A stretch of 64,000 nucleotides of DNA, taken from NCBI GenBank assembly GCA_023213395.1, contig CM041465.1, positions 6,696,001-6,760,000 on the forward strand. The letters run 5' to 3'. The stretch comes from Cycas panzhihuaensis (Eukaryota > Cycadophyta). A program made the translations under genes and the position numbers. Numbering within the stretch: position 1 is the stretch's first letter; every line of letters begins with the position of its first letter. This document shows, one piece after another, positions 42,886 through 54,020 of this stretch. The notes under the pieces are model-generated. The model had not been told where the DNA came from. It saw nothing but the letters and a program-made list of their open reading frames with translations, and did no database searches.

Positions 42886-43607
42886 TTTTGGCTAAAAAAG
42901 ACAGTTTCTGAAACCCTAGGCCATACAAATGTACAGATTTTCGTACGGTACAGAACTTGTACAAATGGCAACAAAATGGGTCTTAAAAGAACGACGTCAA
43001 CAAGTAGATCATAGATCTGAAGTTAATTTTTGAGAACAGTCTTTAAATCAGGAGATATTTAGCCCGAAAACCTATAGTGGCAGCTAGGGTTTTTTCAGAA
43101 ATTTGCTTATTTCTTGAAAAACAAAGCTTTAAATGCCAAAAAACTTCTTGAATACTGATCGATTATGTGGTGCAGACCTTTTAGGAACAGATTCCAGTGA
43201 AACTCTGAGAGAAAAACCGCAGAAATGTGTACCTTCATTTACCAAACCCGCGCACCCTTAAAATTGGTTAAAATTGCCCTAAAACGGTCTCCAATGAACT
43301 TTTCACAAAAGAGAAAGATGACGGGAATGTTGAGAACAACCTCCTTGCCAATTTTTGTCTCGTTCTGAGATATTTGATTTTCCTCATCCGTACAGTCGTA
43401 TGATTCCGTACTTTGAGTCTGTACTTTGATTTTTACAGACTCCTCCTTCATAAACTTGTCCTTTCTCCTAGTTGGTCTTACACTTCTCTGAGACAATTCT
43501 TTGTCTACTTTATCTTTGTCTTGATTCCGCTTCTCACTTTCAAACTTCGTGTATTGTCCTTCGCTGGACACCTCCTTACACTTCCTCTCTCAGCCCTCAA
43601 AGGACTG
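42886..43607 (-). other. Leader of copia F
   Basis: Non-coding stretch upstream of gag, related in position to 50523-50980 in H. It is cut by element I at 43608; GACTG (43603-43607) is the likely left target duplication of I. The open frame at 43239-43571 on the minus strand has no recognisable domain. Confidence 0.6.
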
Positions 43608-44441
43608 TGTTGACTTAGGTTTCTCACTACACTTGTGGGAAGGGTACACTTGTCAAGGTTACACAGGTTATAGTCTAGTTTAGGACACAGTCAACATCAT
43701 TATCCACATATATTCCACAGATTTATTAATGTTTCCACATGATTATATCACAATGGCACATAGCGGTATAGAAATCAGCACATATTCCACATTCAATCCT
43801 TGCAACACAGAGAATACACAATTTCCACGTAACTTCTTATTTCATTAAGCAATAGTTCTTTTACACAAGGTGTTGGAATGCATTCCCATTGTATTCCAGC
43901 CTTATACACTAACTCTGTCACATGCGTACCCAGGAGGTACCCATCAGAATACACGGCTTCAGGCTGCTGTCATGCGTACTGGTCTCTGTACCAATGCGTA
44001 CTGATATACTTGGCTCTCACCCTAACCGAATGGTCCTTAGGAAGCCTCATAACACGCCTCCTTGGTGTCCTTTATGAAGGGTTATGGTATCTGTCATAAC
44101 CGTACCTTTCGATCAAGCGTACCTCTTCCTAACCATTGGTTAGTTTCCCTAATTGTTGTCTTAACTCATCCGTGCGTCAGACATGCATTACATCTAACGT
44201 CACCCGGGCTCCCTTCTCGTCTTCTTCTCATACGTACCATTCCATTTGCTTGCGTTACGCACGGAGGTACGTATTTGAGTTGCGACCTTTACTGTGCACG
44301 CACTTTGTCATAATGCACGAATGTTGGATTCTTCACTTTTTCTTGATACGCATCTCCTGCACGGTCCGTACTACCTACGGTCCAAGGATACTCGGCTTCT
44401 CCGGTCGCCCATAGCCCAGCGTGTAACATTATGCTCCAACA
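43608..44441 (-). repeat. 3' LTR of element I
   Basis: 834 bp, TGTTGACTT...GCTCCAACA. The U5-end hairpin at 43621-43641 (TTCTCAC / GTGGGAA) has one mismatch and has the A-type sequence. It is rich in GTAC words; the frame at 44062-44313 is not a gene. Only one LTR is in the window. Confidence 0.9.
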
Positions 44442-44530
44442 TCTATCCCGGGTCAACATGAAGGGTTTGAGCATCCTTGCTCAACAAAATTTTCAAATTT
44501 GGGGTATTCCTCCCCCTCCCCTTCTCAAGG

Positions 44531-45610
44531 CTACTCCTGCTGCCATTGTCTTGTAGCCAGAATTTCTTCATTGATTTGGGTCAGTGTGCCAATTATTGCA
44601 TCTTTTTCTTTAATTTTTTCCTGAAGGGCTATTATTTCTGCCTTGTACCCTTCTTCCATGTCCATAATTAGCTGTATGATCTGGCTGGATTTATTATCTG
44701 TCGGAGGTGGTACTGATGTCTCTCCCGTTTCCATTACGGGTGGAAAATCTTCCCATTCTTCTAGAGAAGGTTCTACTTCTTCTGCCTCTACTAGTTCTTC
44801 CTCATCCTTCTTTCGTTTGCTATTTTTCCTTATGCTTTGCTTAACCCGATGAGGAATGGGTGTCCCAGGGGTTTGCTGCAACCATTTAAGAACCTTACTC
44901 ATCTGCTTTTGTACTCTCCTTTTAACTTATGGATTCTGTGTTATATCTGGAAACTCAGTCACCCACCTTTTAATGAGTGGCTCTTTTGGAGAAGTGGTTG
45001 TTTTTACCAGTTGTACATTTGGACATTGATAAAATAGGATAGCTAGCAACAATGAAGGGTGGCGAAGAGGATGAGTCGTTATTTCCTGAATTTCTTGCCG
45101 CATGTCTTCTGCCAGGAATTCTGACCAATCCATTTTCTCTCCATCGCGAATCTTTAATAGTATTGGCATCATTCCCCCTGGAATGTATGTGTATTTTCTT
45201 TTTGACAAAAACCTAGAATTAATAACTTTTGTTATCCACTGTAATCGAATGTCTTTTATATCTGCCACACGGATTCCACCTAAAGTTAGTTGTGTGTGTT
45301 CTTGGCAGAACTCCTTTAACCATAACTCACGGTCCACTTCCGAGCGTTTGGTTGTTGTGGGTACTTCCCCTTCGTTGGGAAGTCCTGTTATCAAATGCAC
45401 TATCTCTGCATTTAGGTTAATTTTGCTCATGTCCCTTTTTAATTATGCTAAAATACTTTCCATAATTTCTGGGTCATAGTACATAGGGTTACAGTATATG
45501 TACTCTCTCCAAGCAGCTTGCTCGATTTTTGCCTGAAATTGAGAGGGTAATACTTTGAAGTCCTTCTTTAATCTGGGTATGAAAGTCTCCTGACAACCTG
45601 CTCTCCTCAT
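44531..45610 (-). pseudogene. Accessory gene of I, best preserved full-length copy
   Basis: One frame of about 360 codons from ATG at 45610 (MRRAGCQETF) to the stop at 44531, broken only by stops near 45449 and at 44927-44929. Order: YIYCNPMYYDPE block; VDRELWLKEFC; WITKVINSRFLSKRKYTY; WSEFLAEDM; LLLAILFYQCPNVQL; a basic KQSIRKNSKRKK cluster (a possible nuclear signal); a Glu/Ser acidic tract; and a C-terminal coiled coil (MDMEEGYKAEIIALQEKIK and QINEEI). No signal peptide or membrane segment is seen. It shows the intended size of the protein in the family. Function unknown. Confidence 0.78.
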
Positions 45611-45844
45611 GCTGGCTATGGGATTCCAGAGAGAAAACTGAAATAACCTGGAATATGGGTACGAACCCTACGTATGCATTTTGCCGGGTATGGTTCTTGT
45701 TTACGGACTTTATACTTGCTGATTTGAGGCCAAATTTCGTCCTTCTGTCTCCCTGGATCGCAAGGACTGTGCTCGGCTGCATGCTGTTGAGAATCTGGAC
45801 AGAATTATGCTCGATTTCCTGTTGCATACCGCGCGGAAATGCTT

Positions 45845-46095
45845 GTAGGTACGTAATATATACTTTTGTCTTATACGCCTCTTTCTTCTATGCGTACTTC
45901 GACGGCATACTTTTTCAGGTACGCATAATGTAAACTATTTAACTTATCCATTTTTAACTATGCGTACCCCGTAGCGTACTTTTCCAGTATACATAATGTA
46001 TTTTAGCCTGTTTTACATAGTGCGTACCAGATAGCGTACTTTTTCGACGCATAAAGTGTATTTTGTCTTATTTTACGGTGCGTGCGGATAGCCTA
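45845..46095 (-). repeat. GTACG array of I, first part
   Basis: Units marked by GTACGTAATATA (about 45848), GGTACGCATAATGTAA (about 45917), AGTATACATAATGTA (about 45987) and CGACGCATAAAGTGTA (about 46046), with TGCGTACC words between. The array continues at 51226 beyond copia H. Confidence 0.8.
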
Positions 46096-46099
46096 CTTT

Positions 46100-46376
46100 T
46101 GTTGAAAACGAGCAAAAAATGTAAAAGAAAAGTGTATATGATTTTATTGAGATTTAGTCTCCTTATTTTACACAGTGCGTACAGAGGAGAAAAGTGTATA
46201 TGATTTTATTGAGATTCAGTCTCCTTAAATATACATCAACAATGTGACCGTTACAAACTGAAATGTAACCGATCGCCTAAGATCGCCAAGTGGCACAATC
46301 TTATATTAGAGTTACATTTGAGGGTGGTCCCAACATGACCCCCTTTCTCACTTAGATAAAACATTACATATCAACA
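46100..46376 (-). repeat. 3' LTR of copia H with partial duplication
   Basis: 277 bp. The segment AAAAGTGTATATGATTTTAT occurs twice (46129 and 46190), separated by filler ATTTTACACAGTGCGTAC (46164-46181) that matches the flanking GTACG array of I. Confidence 0.88.
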
Positions 46377-46383
46377 CCCTCTC

Positions 46384-48242
46384 TTAATGTTTTATCTCTA
46401 ATAGTCTCATTTTGTCTCTTAAATATTTAAGCCTTTCTTTTCCAAGAGGCTTTGTCAGAAGATCTGTAACCTGTTCGACCGAGGGACAGTACTCCAAGTC
46501 AATTTCTTTATTATGTACCTTTTCTCTTATGAAATGATGGTGAACTTCAATATGCTTTGTTCTTGCATGTAGAATTGGATTTTTGGTTAGCTTGATGGCA
46601 CTTTGATTGTCGCATTTCAAGGAAGTTGCCTTTTTTTGCTGTTGATCCAAGTCGAGCAGAAGTTGTCTTAACCAGATAGCTTCATAGGTTGCTGACGCAG
46701 CTGCTTTGTATTCCACTTCTGTAGAAGAGAGAGCAATTGTAGCTTGTTTCTTACTACACCAGGAGATTGCTAATGATCCTAAGAAAAAACAATATCCACT
46801 GGTGGATTTTCTTTGTTCTTTGTCTCCAGCCCAGTCGGAGTCACAGTACCCTAATATTTCGATTGGGCATCCTTTTAAGTATACTAACTTAAGATCTATT
46901 GTTCCTTTAAGATATCTCAGAATTCTTTGTGCAGCCTGCCAATGTCTCAATTTTGGATTTTACATGTATCTGGATATTAGTCTTACTGAATAGGATATGT
47001 TAGCCCTGGTGGCTGTTAGATAAATCAGACTTCCAATCATTTGTCTATACAGAGTGACATCAGCATCTTTTTCCATATTATCTGCCATTAAGTCACAGTT
47101 TGTTTCCATGGGCGTTGTACATGGATTGCAGTTCTCCATCTGAAATCGAACAAGCAAATTTTTGATGTAGTTGCTCTGGGACAAGGTTATATAATTTTGA
47201 TATTGACCTACCTCCAATCCCAAGTAATAATTTAGCAAGCCCAAGCCTGTCATTTCAAATTTCTGTTGAAGTTGATCCTTGATGTCTATAATTCCTCCTT
47301 CATCATTTCCAGTAAGAAGCATATCAACAACATAGACAACAATTATCGTTACCTTGTTGTTCTTTTTCCTTATGTAGAGACTAGAGTCGAAGTTGCATCG
47401 ATTGAATTTATTTTCTTCAAGGAAATTATCTAATTTGGCATACCAAGCCCGCGGGGCTTGTTTTAGACCATACAGAGCCTTTTTTAATCTGTAGACCAGA
47501 TTTTCTTGTCTTTTTTCAGTGTATCCTTCAGGTTGTTGCATGTAGACCTCTTCTTCTAATTCACCATTTAGGAAGACGCTTTTTACATCTAATTGAGAGA
47601 TTTTCCAATTTTGTGCTGCAGCCAAGGCTATTACAATTCTTACAGTGTTCATTTTTGCTACTGGAGAAAATGTTTCATCAAAATCTACACCTGTTGTTTG
47701 TGTACATCCTTTTGCGACTAATCTTGCTTTATACTTTTCTACCTTACCATCCATTCCCCTTTTTGTTTTGTAAACCCATTTGCGACAGATTTGTTGGCAG
47801 GTAGTTCTACTAATTCCCATGTCTGATTTTTCCTAATTGAGTTCATTTCATTGTCCATTGCAACTTTCCATTTTTGACGATCTTTTGCTTCTTGAAAGTT
47901 TTGAGGTTCGACTTTGCTTAGAGGAGCTTTTGACCTTTGCCCTCTTGTTTTCTGTTCTATTACATTACTTTTCCCTTCTTCAATTGTTTTAATATACCAT
48001 TTTGGCAACTTTTTCCGTCTTCGTGAGTCTTCCTTCTCATTGGAGTCTTCTGTTACTTGACTAGTTTCACTTGTTAATGATGGATCAGTTGGCCCTTCTT
48101 CTGAAGTGATCTCGAATTCATTCTCTTGCTCGACACGGTGCTTCTTCTTCTGAGGTGATCTCTGATTTATTTTCTTGCTCATCTTCATGTGTCTCTTCAT
48201 TTTCAGTGTGCCTGACAGCTTCCTATTCAATTCCCTTTTCAC
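46384..48242 (-). pseudogene. Reverse transcriptase and RNase H of copia H
   Basis: RT at 46960-47820 has KARLVAKGCTQ, FDETFSPVAK and KKALYGLKQAPRAWY. The catalytic box reads YVVDMLLTG, so the first Asp of YVDD is lost. RNase H at 46384-46950 has YCDSDWAGD, STSGYCFFLG and CDNQSAIKL, and ends ADLLTKPLG-like (TDLLTKPLGKERL). The linker 47739-48242 is acidic. A stop lies near 46957 and a frame change near 47750-47820. Confidence 0.92.
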
Positions 48243-49620
48243 CCTCTATTATTCTAATTTGTGAGAATTCAATAGAATCTTCTTCATTAAAAACGACATC
48301 TCTACTTACATAGATTTTGTTAGTTTTAGGATCTATGCATTTATAGGCTTTTGAATTTTTACTGTAGCCTATCAAAATGCATTCTATGCTTTTTGCATCC
48401 AATTGGATCTTTTTTTATCAGGAATATGCACAAACGCTTGACTTCCAAAAACTTTGAGAAGACTTACATTGGGTTTTTGTCCTATCCAAGCTTCTTCTAG
48501 AGTGATATCCTTCAAAGCTTTTGTGGGACTTCTATTTATTAGGTAACACGCTGTGCTTACTGCCTCTGCCTAATAGGATTTTGATATTTTTGTTCCATAT
48601 ACCATACTTCGAGCTATTTCCATTAGAGTTCTATTCTTCCTTTCAGCTACTCCATTCGACTGAGGAGTATAAGGAGTTGTAATCTGTCTACGAATTCCTC
48701 GATCCCTGCAATAATTTAGAAACTCCTTTGAAATATATTCTCCTCCTCCATCTGACCTGATGCATTTAATTTTCATTCCTGACTCTAGTTCTGCTTCTGC
48801 TTTAAATTCTTTGAATGCTTCAAAGACTTCTGACTTATTATGTAGGAAATATACCCATACTTTCCGAGTGAAATCATCAATGAAAGCTAAAAAATATCTG
48901 CATCCGTTAATTGTGAGAGGTGTAATTGGACCACAAATATCTGTATGTATCAATTCCAACTTTGACTGAGCTCTCCAAATACTTTCTTTAAAAGGAAGTC
49001 TGTGTTGCTTGCCCAGTTGACAGCCTTTACATACAAACTTATCTGATGAAATGCTAGGTAGACCATTCACCATTCCTGATTTTTCCATTAGTTTTAGTGA
49101 GTCAATTGAGAGATGTCCATACCTCAAATGCCAAGCTTTATTATTAGATTTTGAAGCAGTACAAGCTTTTTCTTCCAAGTAAGGAAGTACAGGATCTGAC
49201 AGAAGTTTGTAAAGATCATTACATCTGACTCCTTTTGCAATAATTTTTCCACCTCTCTTCATATCTAGAATATGACAGTTTCCTTCTTCATCGAAAATGG
49301 TTCTCAACCCTTTTTTACTTAATTGAGAGACAGAGAGAAGGTTCATTTTTAGACCTGGAACAAACAGAACATTTCCGATCCTTTTTACATTCCCATCCAA
49401 ATTTACAGAGATAGTTCCAATCCCTTTTATATCAAGAGAATACTTATCACCCAATTCTACTGATTTGTCTATATTGCAGGGTTTCAAGGTTTCAAACCAT
49501 TCTTCTCGATTTGTCATATGTTTGGAAGCTCCTGAATCTATATACCATATGTCCTTGTCTTTCATGCTGGTAGCCAAGGCAGTGATGAAGGCAGTCTCTT
49601 CTTCCTCCTCTTCGTCTTTT
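48243..49620 (-). pseudogene. Protease and integrase of copia H
   Basis: An open frame of 335 codons (48570-49577). Protease WYIDSGASKHMTN is near 49525-49560. The zinc HHCC region (AWHLRYGHLSI and CKGCQLGKQH) lies around 49140-49000. The integrase core has HTDICGPIT, IRSDGGGEYIS and GVAERKNRTL, so all catalytic residues are present. A Trp codon near 48570 (SKSY-stop) is TAG. The integrase C-terminus continues in 48243-48569. Confidence 0.92.
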
Positions 49621-50522
49621 TCTTTGCTATAGCCTCCAACGGGTCATTTTCCTTTCTAAATTTCACTTCGTCTTTGTGAACACTGATATGGATAGTGCCC
49701 GCTTTGTCCGCAATAGCAGCATATATCAAAGATTCTACAGTTGTTGGCGAAATGTCTGGTTCTTCCATAGTTGAAACAGACTCTGTTTTCTCTGCCACCT
49801 CCCTGTCCTCTTGAATTTTGCCAGCGTCCTCGTCCTCTGAAATCTGATGTTCCGCTTCGTCCTCGAAATTGATGTCTTCCTCTTGACCCGAGGTTTAGTC
49901 TAGATGCGAAGGCATCCTCTAATTCTGATGTGTTTTCATACCTTTTGTTTCTCTGTTCTTGTCTTAGTAATAAACCTGTCAATTCATCAAGGGTTAACTT
50001 GTCTAACCTATCACTATCTGTGATAGTGTTGACGATTGTGTCGAATGATTTTGGTAATCTTGCAGTCACAATTTCCACTAGATCTTGTTCAGAAATTAGG
50101 CCTCTGACGCTTAAGAGATTATTTCAAATAGTAATAATCTTATGCATAAATTCCGCTACATCTTCATTTTCTTTCATGTGAAGCTTGTACAATTCTTCTT
50201 TGAGAGCAATTATTCTTGCCTTATTCTTTTGTCGATACAAATTTTCTAAACATTTCCAAATTTCAGATGCCAGATTCAATTTTTCGACATAAATCAAAAC
50301 TGAATCGGAAATTGACATTTTCAACGTGAGACTACCTATATTATTTCTTTCTTCCCAGTTCCCTAGCTTAGCGTCACCAACAGCAGGACGTTTTTCTGTT
50401 CCTTCAACAATGTCCCAGGCATTTTTGACCCTTAGAATGGTTTCCATCTTAATTTTCCAGACATGATAGTTGGAACCAGCTAATTTTTCTGGTTCAGGCA
50501 GAGAGATGAGTGTGGAGGACAT
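49621..50522 (-). pseudogene. gag of copia H
   Basis: Starts at 50522 (MSSTLISLPEPEKL, YHVWKIKMETIL), with capsid motif LENLYRQKNKARIIALKEEL near 50160-50240. The first zinc knuckle has lost its second Cys (CFNYGRTRHFANNC); the second is intact (CYCGQSGHYPYQC) near 49690-49730. The frame is broken near 50120 and at about 49655-49680. Confidence 0.9.
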
Positions 50523-50980
50523 TATTCTCAGAGGCAGAAAGTAGTTTTGAAGTCTGGGTGCATAATTGTCTGTAATCTGCACGGAACCCTAAGTGTACGG
50601 ATGAAAGGAAAGTGTACCTCAAACTCTAGATTTTCCAGTCGCCTATTCAGATCTGATTTCATGAGCAAATCGAAGAGATTTTTGAGCAAAATACTTCAAA
50701 CCCACGTGGACTGGTTCGGGCTCTGTTTGGCCTGCAAAATGTCTCCAGATGACTCTGCTCCAGAAGAGAAAAGTATTCTTTGTGTTCCGATCTATCTTCC
50801 CGCCAATTTTCACTTCGATCTGACACTTTTGAAAAAATCATGTCCGTACGGTTCCGTACACCAGAATATTAATGATCTTTTGCCAGAACCTGGGACCCTA
50901 ACTTCCTTGTCTCCTTCTTAGATCCTTGACTGAATTTTGACAGAAGAAATCATCTCCAAATGATCAGTTTAGATTGACCT
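50523..50980 (-). other. Leader of copia H
   Basis: Non-coding leader between primer site and gag. Similar to 1-317 (copia L) over most of its length and more weakly to 30608-31290 (copia E). Confidence 0.7.
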
Positions 50981-50992
50981 GCTCTGATACCA
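50981..50992 (-). other. Primer binding site of copia H (initiator tRNA-Met)
   Basis: Exact TGGTATCAGAGC on the minus strand, abutting the LTR. Confidence 0.93.
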
Positions 50993-51225
50993 TGTTGAAA
51001 AACAGAGCAAAGACAGAACTTGATTTGTATAGAGAAGAAAAGTGTATATGATTTTATTGAGATTCAGTCTCCTTAAATATACATTAACAATGTGACCGTT
51101 ACAAAGTGAAATGTAACCGATCAGTCTAAGACTACCAAGTGGCACAATCTTATATTAGAGTTACATTTGAGGGTGGTCCCAACATGACCCCCTTTGTCAC
51201 TTAGATAAAACATTACATATCAACA
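50993..51225 (-). repeat. 5' LTR of copia H
   Basis: 233 bp, TGTTGAAAA...ATATCAACA. TATATTTAAGG on the minus strand near 51072-51083 is the likely TATA box; a G-box-like CCAAGTGG is at 51135-51142. Confidence 0.93.
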
Positions 51226-51422
51226 CTTTTCTGGTATGTATAATGTATTTTACACAGTGTGTACCTGGTAACATACTTTTTCTGGTACGTATAGTGTATT
51301 TTGCCAGTATGTATGTAAAAATTCATATTTCTTTGACAGAATTCTTTCTTATGCTTGATTCTTTTAGTCATAATATCCTTGTTTTTAATGATTCTTCATA
51401 TTGCTTATGTATATAGTATGAG
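51226..51422 (-). repeat. GTACG array of I, second part, and spacer to integrase
   Basis: Two more units (GGTATGTATAATGTA at 51233 and GGTACGTATAGTGTA at 51285) with a TGTGTACCTGG word between, then about 110 bp of AT-rich spacer up to the integrase stop at 51423. Confidence 0.8.
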
Positions 51423-52790
51423 TTACGGTTGTTTTTTCATTTTTTTTTTTTTTCTTGTATTTTTGTTTCCATACCGAACTGGATCACATTCCGGTATCAA
51501 GGCAATTCGATTTGCCTCAACTTCATGCAATGCGCTATAGTACAACCAACTGATCCAGCTGGTAAGCTAATCTATTCAATGTATGGTTTCAACCTGCTAC
51601 CATTCACTCAAGTTGGTAGCAGCGGCCCATCTATTTCCCGAAGTTGCACCAATCCGTTCTCGAAGATTTTCTCTACGATGTAAGGTCCCAACCACCGCAT
51701 CTTGAGTTTGCCGGGGTGCATCTTGAACTTGCTGTCGTACAACAACACTTGATCACCTTCTTTGAATTGAGGTTTGCGTAAATGTCGATCATGCCATGCC
51801 TTTTGTCGTCTCTTTTCTATATTTTGCAACCATTTCGCCATATGTTGTTTCTCTTCTAATTGCACCAATTCTTCCAATCGTTGTCATAAGGATTGGAAGT
51901 CGTCTAATCGACATTGCATAGCGATTCGTAGACTTGGTATCTCGAACTCTGTCGGAAGAATAGCTTCTGTTCTGTAAATGAGCTGGAATGGAGTCTGTCC
52001 AGTTGATCTTTTATACGTTGTTCTAAATGCCCATAACATGGATGGCAATTTCTCGGCCCAATCGGATCTACCAACGTCACATATTTTCCTTAGGCAGTTT
52101 TCAATTATTTTGTTTGAACTCTTTGCTTGGCCATTTGCCCTTGGGTAATATGGTGTAGACTTGCGATGGCTTATCATAAAAGCCGATGTCAATATCTCTA
52201 TGGTTTGATTCAGAAAATAGGCTCCTTAGTCACTTACAATCTCCAGAGGGCATCCAAATCGTGTAATAACTACTTCGTACAGAAAACGGGCTGTACTTTC
52301 CACATCTGCCTTTCGTAAAGCTCTTGCTTCTACCCACTTTGTCATATAATCTGTTGCCACTAAAATATATCAGGCTTTCGATCGACGGGTGGCTCGTTTA
52401 ATTGGCCCCACGAAGTCGAGTCCCCATTTCTCGAACGGTGTAAGAGGTAGAATGCGATGTAGGGGTTGGAAATCTTGCCGATTAGGTCTCCCAACCCGTT
52501 GACAAGAGTTGCAAGCTTGGATCCATTTTCTTACATCTTCAAACATGGATGGCCGCCAGAATCCGGACATCAAGATTTTCCTCCATGTGGCTAATTTACC
52601 CATGTGTCCACCTGCTACTCCTTCATGCACTTGAGACATAATCTGGTTGATCTCGTGTGGTCAAATGCATCGTCGTAACACTTCATCTGGTCCCAGTTTG
52701 TACAATTCTCTGTTTATTAATTGATATGGTTCTGCTTTTCTGACGAAATTTCGCCTTTCCGTATAATCCAATTCTGCCGGCACCTCTCCA
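51423..52790 (-). pseudogene. Integrase of I
   Basis: Zinc domain at 52370-52640 (GHMGKLATWRKI, CNSCQRVGRPN), core GLDFVGPIKRA, then a break near 52370 and again around 52200-52260 through stops. The catalytic-Glu block (NGQAKSSNKII) has Glu changed to Lys, which by itself would abolish catalysis. The C-terminal domain lies at 51608-51877 (GDQVLLYDSKF, RWLGPYIVE). It ends in a lysine-rich tail (51440-51462) and QP-stop at 51423. Confidence 0.88.
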
Positions 52791-54020
52791 GTCGCTAAGT
52801 ATTCTGGTATTCCCTCATACAAGTCTGTTGGAACTGCCTCCACGCTAAATAATGTTGCGTCTGGAAAGTCGTCTGGTATTCCCGTGGCTTTTTCCCTGTT
52901 TAAGATTCTTGACAATTGATCAGAGATAATATGGGCTTTTCCAGGTTTTACGATGATTTTAAAAGAAAATTCTTGAAACAACATTAACCATCTGCTGATT
53001 TGCCCTCTCATTATTGGTTTGTTCACCAGATACATCAATGCTTGGTGGTCCACGAAAAACAAGAATGGATTTGCTAATAAATAGTGTCGAAATTTAAGCA
53101 TACACACCATGCCGAGTGCTTCTCTCTCTGTCGTAGTATAATTTTGCTCTGCCTTTGTGAGCTTCCAATTTGCGAAGTATATCGGATGATCCATCTTGTC
53201 GTCACTAGGTTGGGCCAATACGCATCCAATAGCGTATTGTGAAGCATCCACGTGTACATGGAAGGTTTTCTTCCAATCAGGGAATTACAGTATGGGTGCT
53301 GATATGATGGCTTATTTTAATGCTTCAAATGCTTGTTGTTGCTCTTCCATCCATTCCCATTCAATATTCTTTTTTAGCAATTCTTCCAGGGGTCCTGATA
53401 TGTATGCATACCCCCTGATGAATTTTCTGTAATATCCCGTCAACCCCAAAAAACCTTTCAATTGTTTCCTCGTAAGTGGCATAGGAAAATGTAAAATCGC
53501 AGATACTTTGGCTGAATCTGTCAGCCATCCTTCTTTGCTGACGATGTGCCCCAATAGATTTTCGAAGGGTACCAGAAAGGTACATTTCTCCGGGTTCAAA
53601 CACAACTTGTTTTCTCGGCATGTTTGCAACATCTCCCTCAAGTTTTCCATGTGATCTTTCATTAATCCGTATAACGTACAATCATCTAGGAATACAGCCA
53701 CTTTTTCCCCAATAAATTTCCGAAATATGTTGATCACGATTCTCTGCAATGTAGCCGGTGCATTCGTACGACTGAATCGCATCACTTTATAGGCATAAGT
53801 TCCCCATTCTGTCACGAATGTGGTCTTTGCTTGATCTTCTAGGGCAATTTGCACTTGATTGTACCCACTAAATCCGTCGGTGAAGGAATATATCTCATTT
53901 CCTCCCACCGCTTCCAAAATGTCTTCTGTAAATGGTAACGGAAAGGGATCCTTTTTCGTTACCTTATTTAATTGTCTGTAATCCACACAGACACGTATTT
54001 TCCCGTTCTTTTTGGGAACT
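52791..54020 (-). pseudogene. RNase H and reverse transcriptase (3' part) of I
   Basis: RNase H at 52791-53251 (MDASQYAIG, TTTEREALGM, DHQALMYL). RT is open at 53312-53986 with YRQLNKVTKKDPFPLPF, FTDGFSGYNQV and FLDDCTLYG, so the family FLDDW box has Trp changed to Cys. MPFGLTN has become MRFSRTN. Element J truncates RT within the VPKKNGK motif at 54020. Confidence 0.9.

Larger units (their letters stand above)
31291..43607 (-). mobile_element. Copia element F, 3' LTR to leader, with three insertions
   Basis: Minus-strand copia with 3' LTR 31291-31503, pol and gag in the usual order (gag, protease, integrase, RT, RNase H) and a leader up to 43607, where element I interrupts it. Its 5' LTR is beyond the window. 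It carries a solo LTR in RNase H, chromovirus G between integrase and RT, and element I in the leader. The likely left target duplication is CTCAG (31286-31290); its partner is outside. Confidence 0.88.
46100..51225 (-). mobile_element. Copia element H, complete, inserted in the I repeat array
   Basis: 5126 bp minus-strand element, TGTTGAAAA...TCAACA, with short target duplication CTTT (46096-46099 and 51226-51229; CTTTT if one T is shared). LTRs are 277 and 233 bp; the 3' copy has an internal duplication. It has a complete gag-pol set with several stops. Confidence 0.93.
43608..54020 (-). mobile_element. Gypsy element I (A family), 3' half, interrupted by H and cut by J
   Basis: Minus-strand copy. 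3' LTR 43608-44441, accessory gene, GTACG array split by copia H (46100-51225), integrase, RNase H and RT to 54020, where J interrupts. The RT start, gag and 5' LTR of I lie beyond J, outside the window. Likely left target duplication of J is GAACT (54016-54020). Confidence 0.92.

Noticed and set aside
43239-43571. 110-codon minus-strand gene in the F leader
   Set aside because: Low-complexity Lys/Glu/Ser composition, no counterpart in the H leader, and it lies upstream of gag in untranslated leader sequence.
44531-45610. Envelope gene
   Set aside because: No signal peptide, no transmembrane helix and no cleavage site are visible; the C-terminus is a charged coiled coil.
50981-50992. tRNA gene fragments at TGGTATCAGAGC sites
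   Set aside because: Only 12 bases complementary to the tRNA 3' end are present, directly beside LTRs; they are primer sites.
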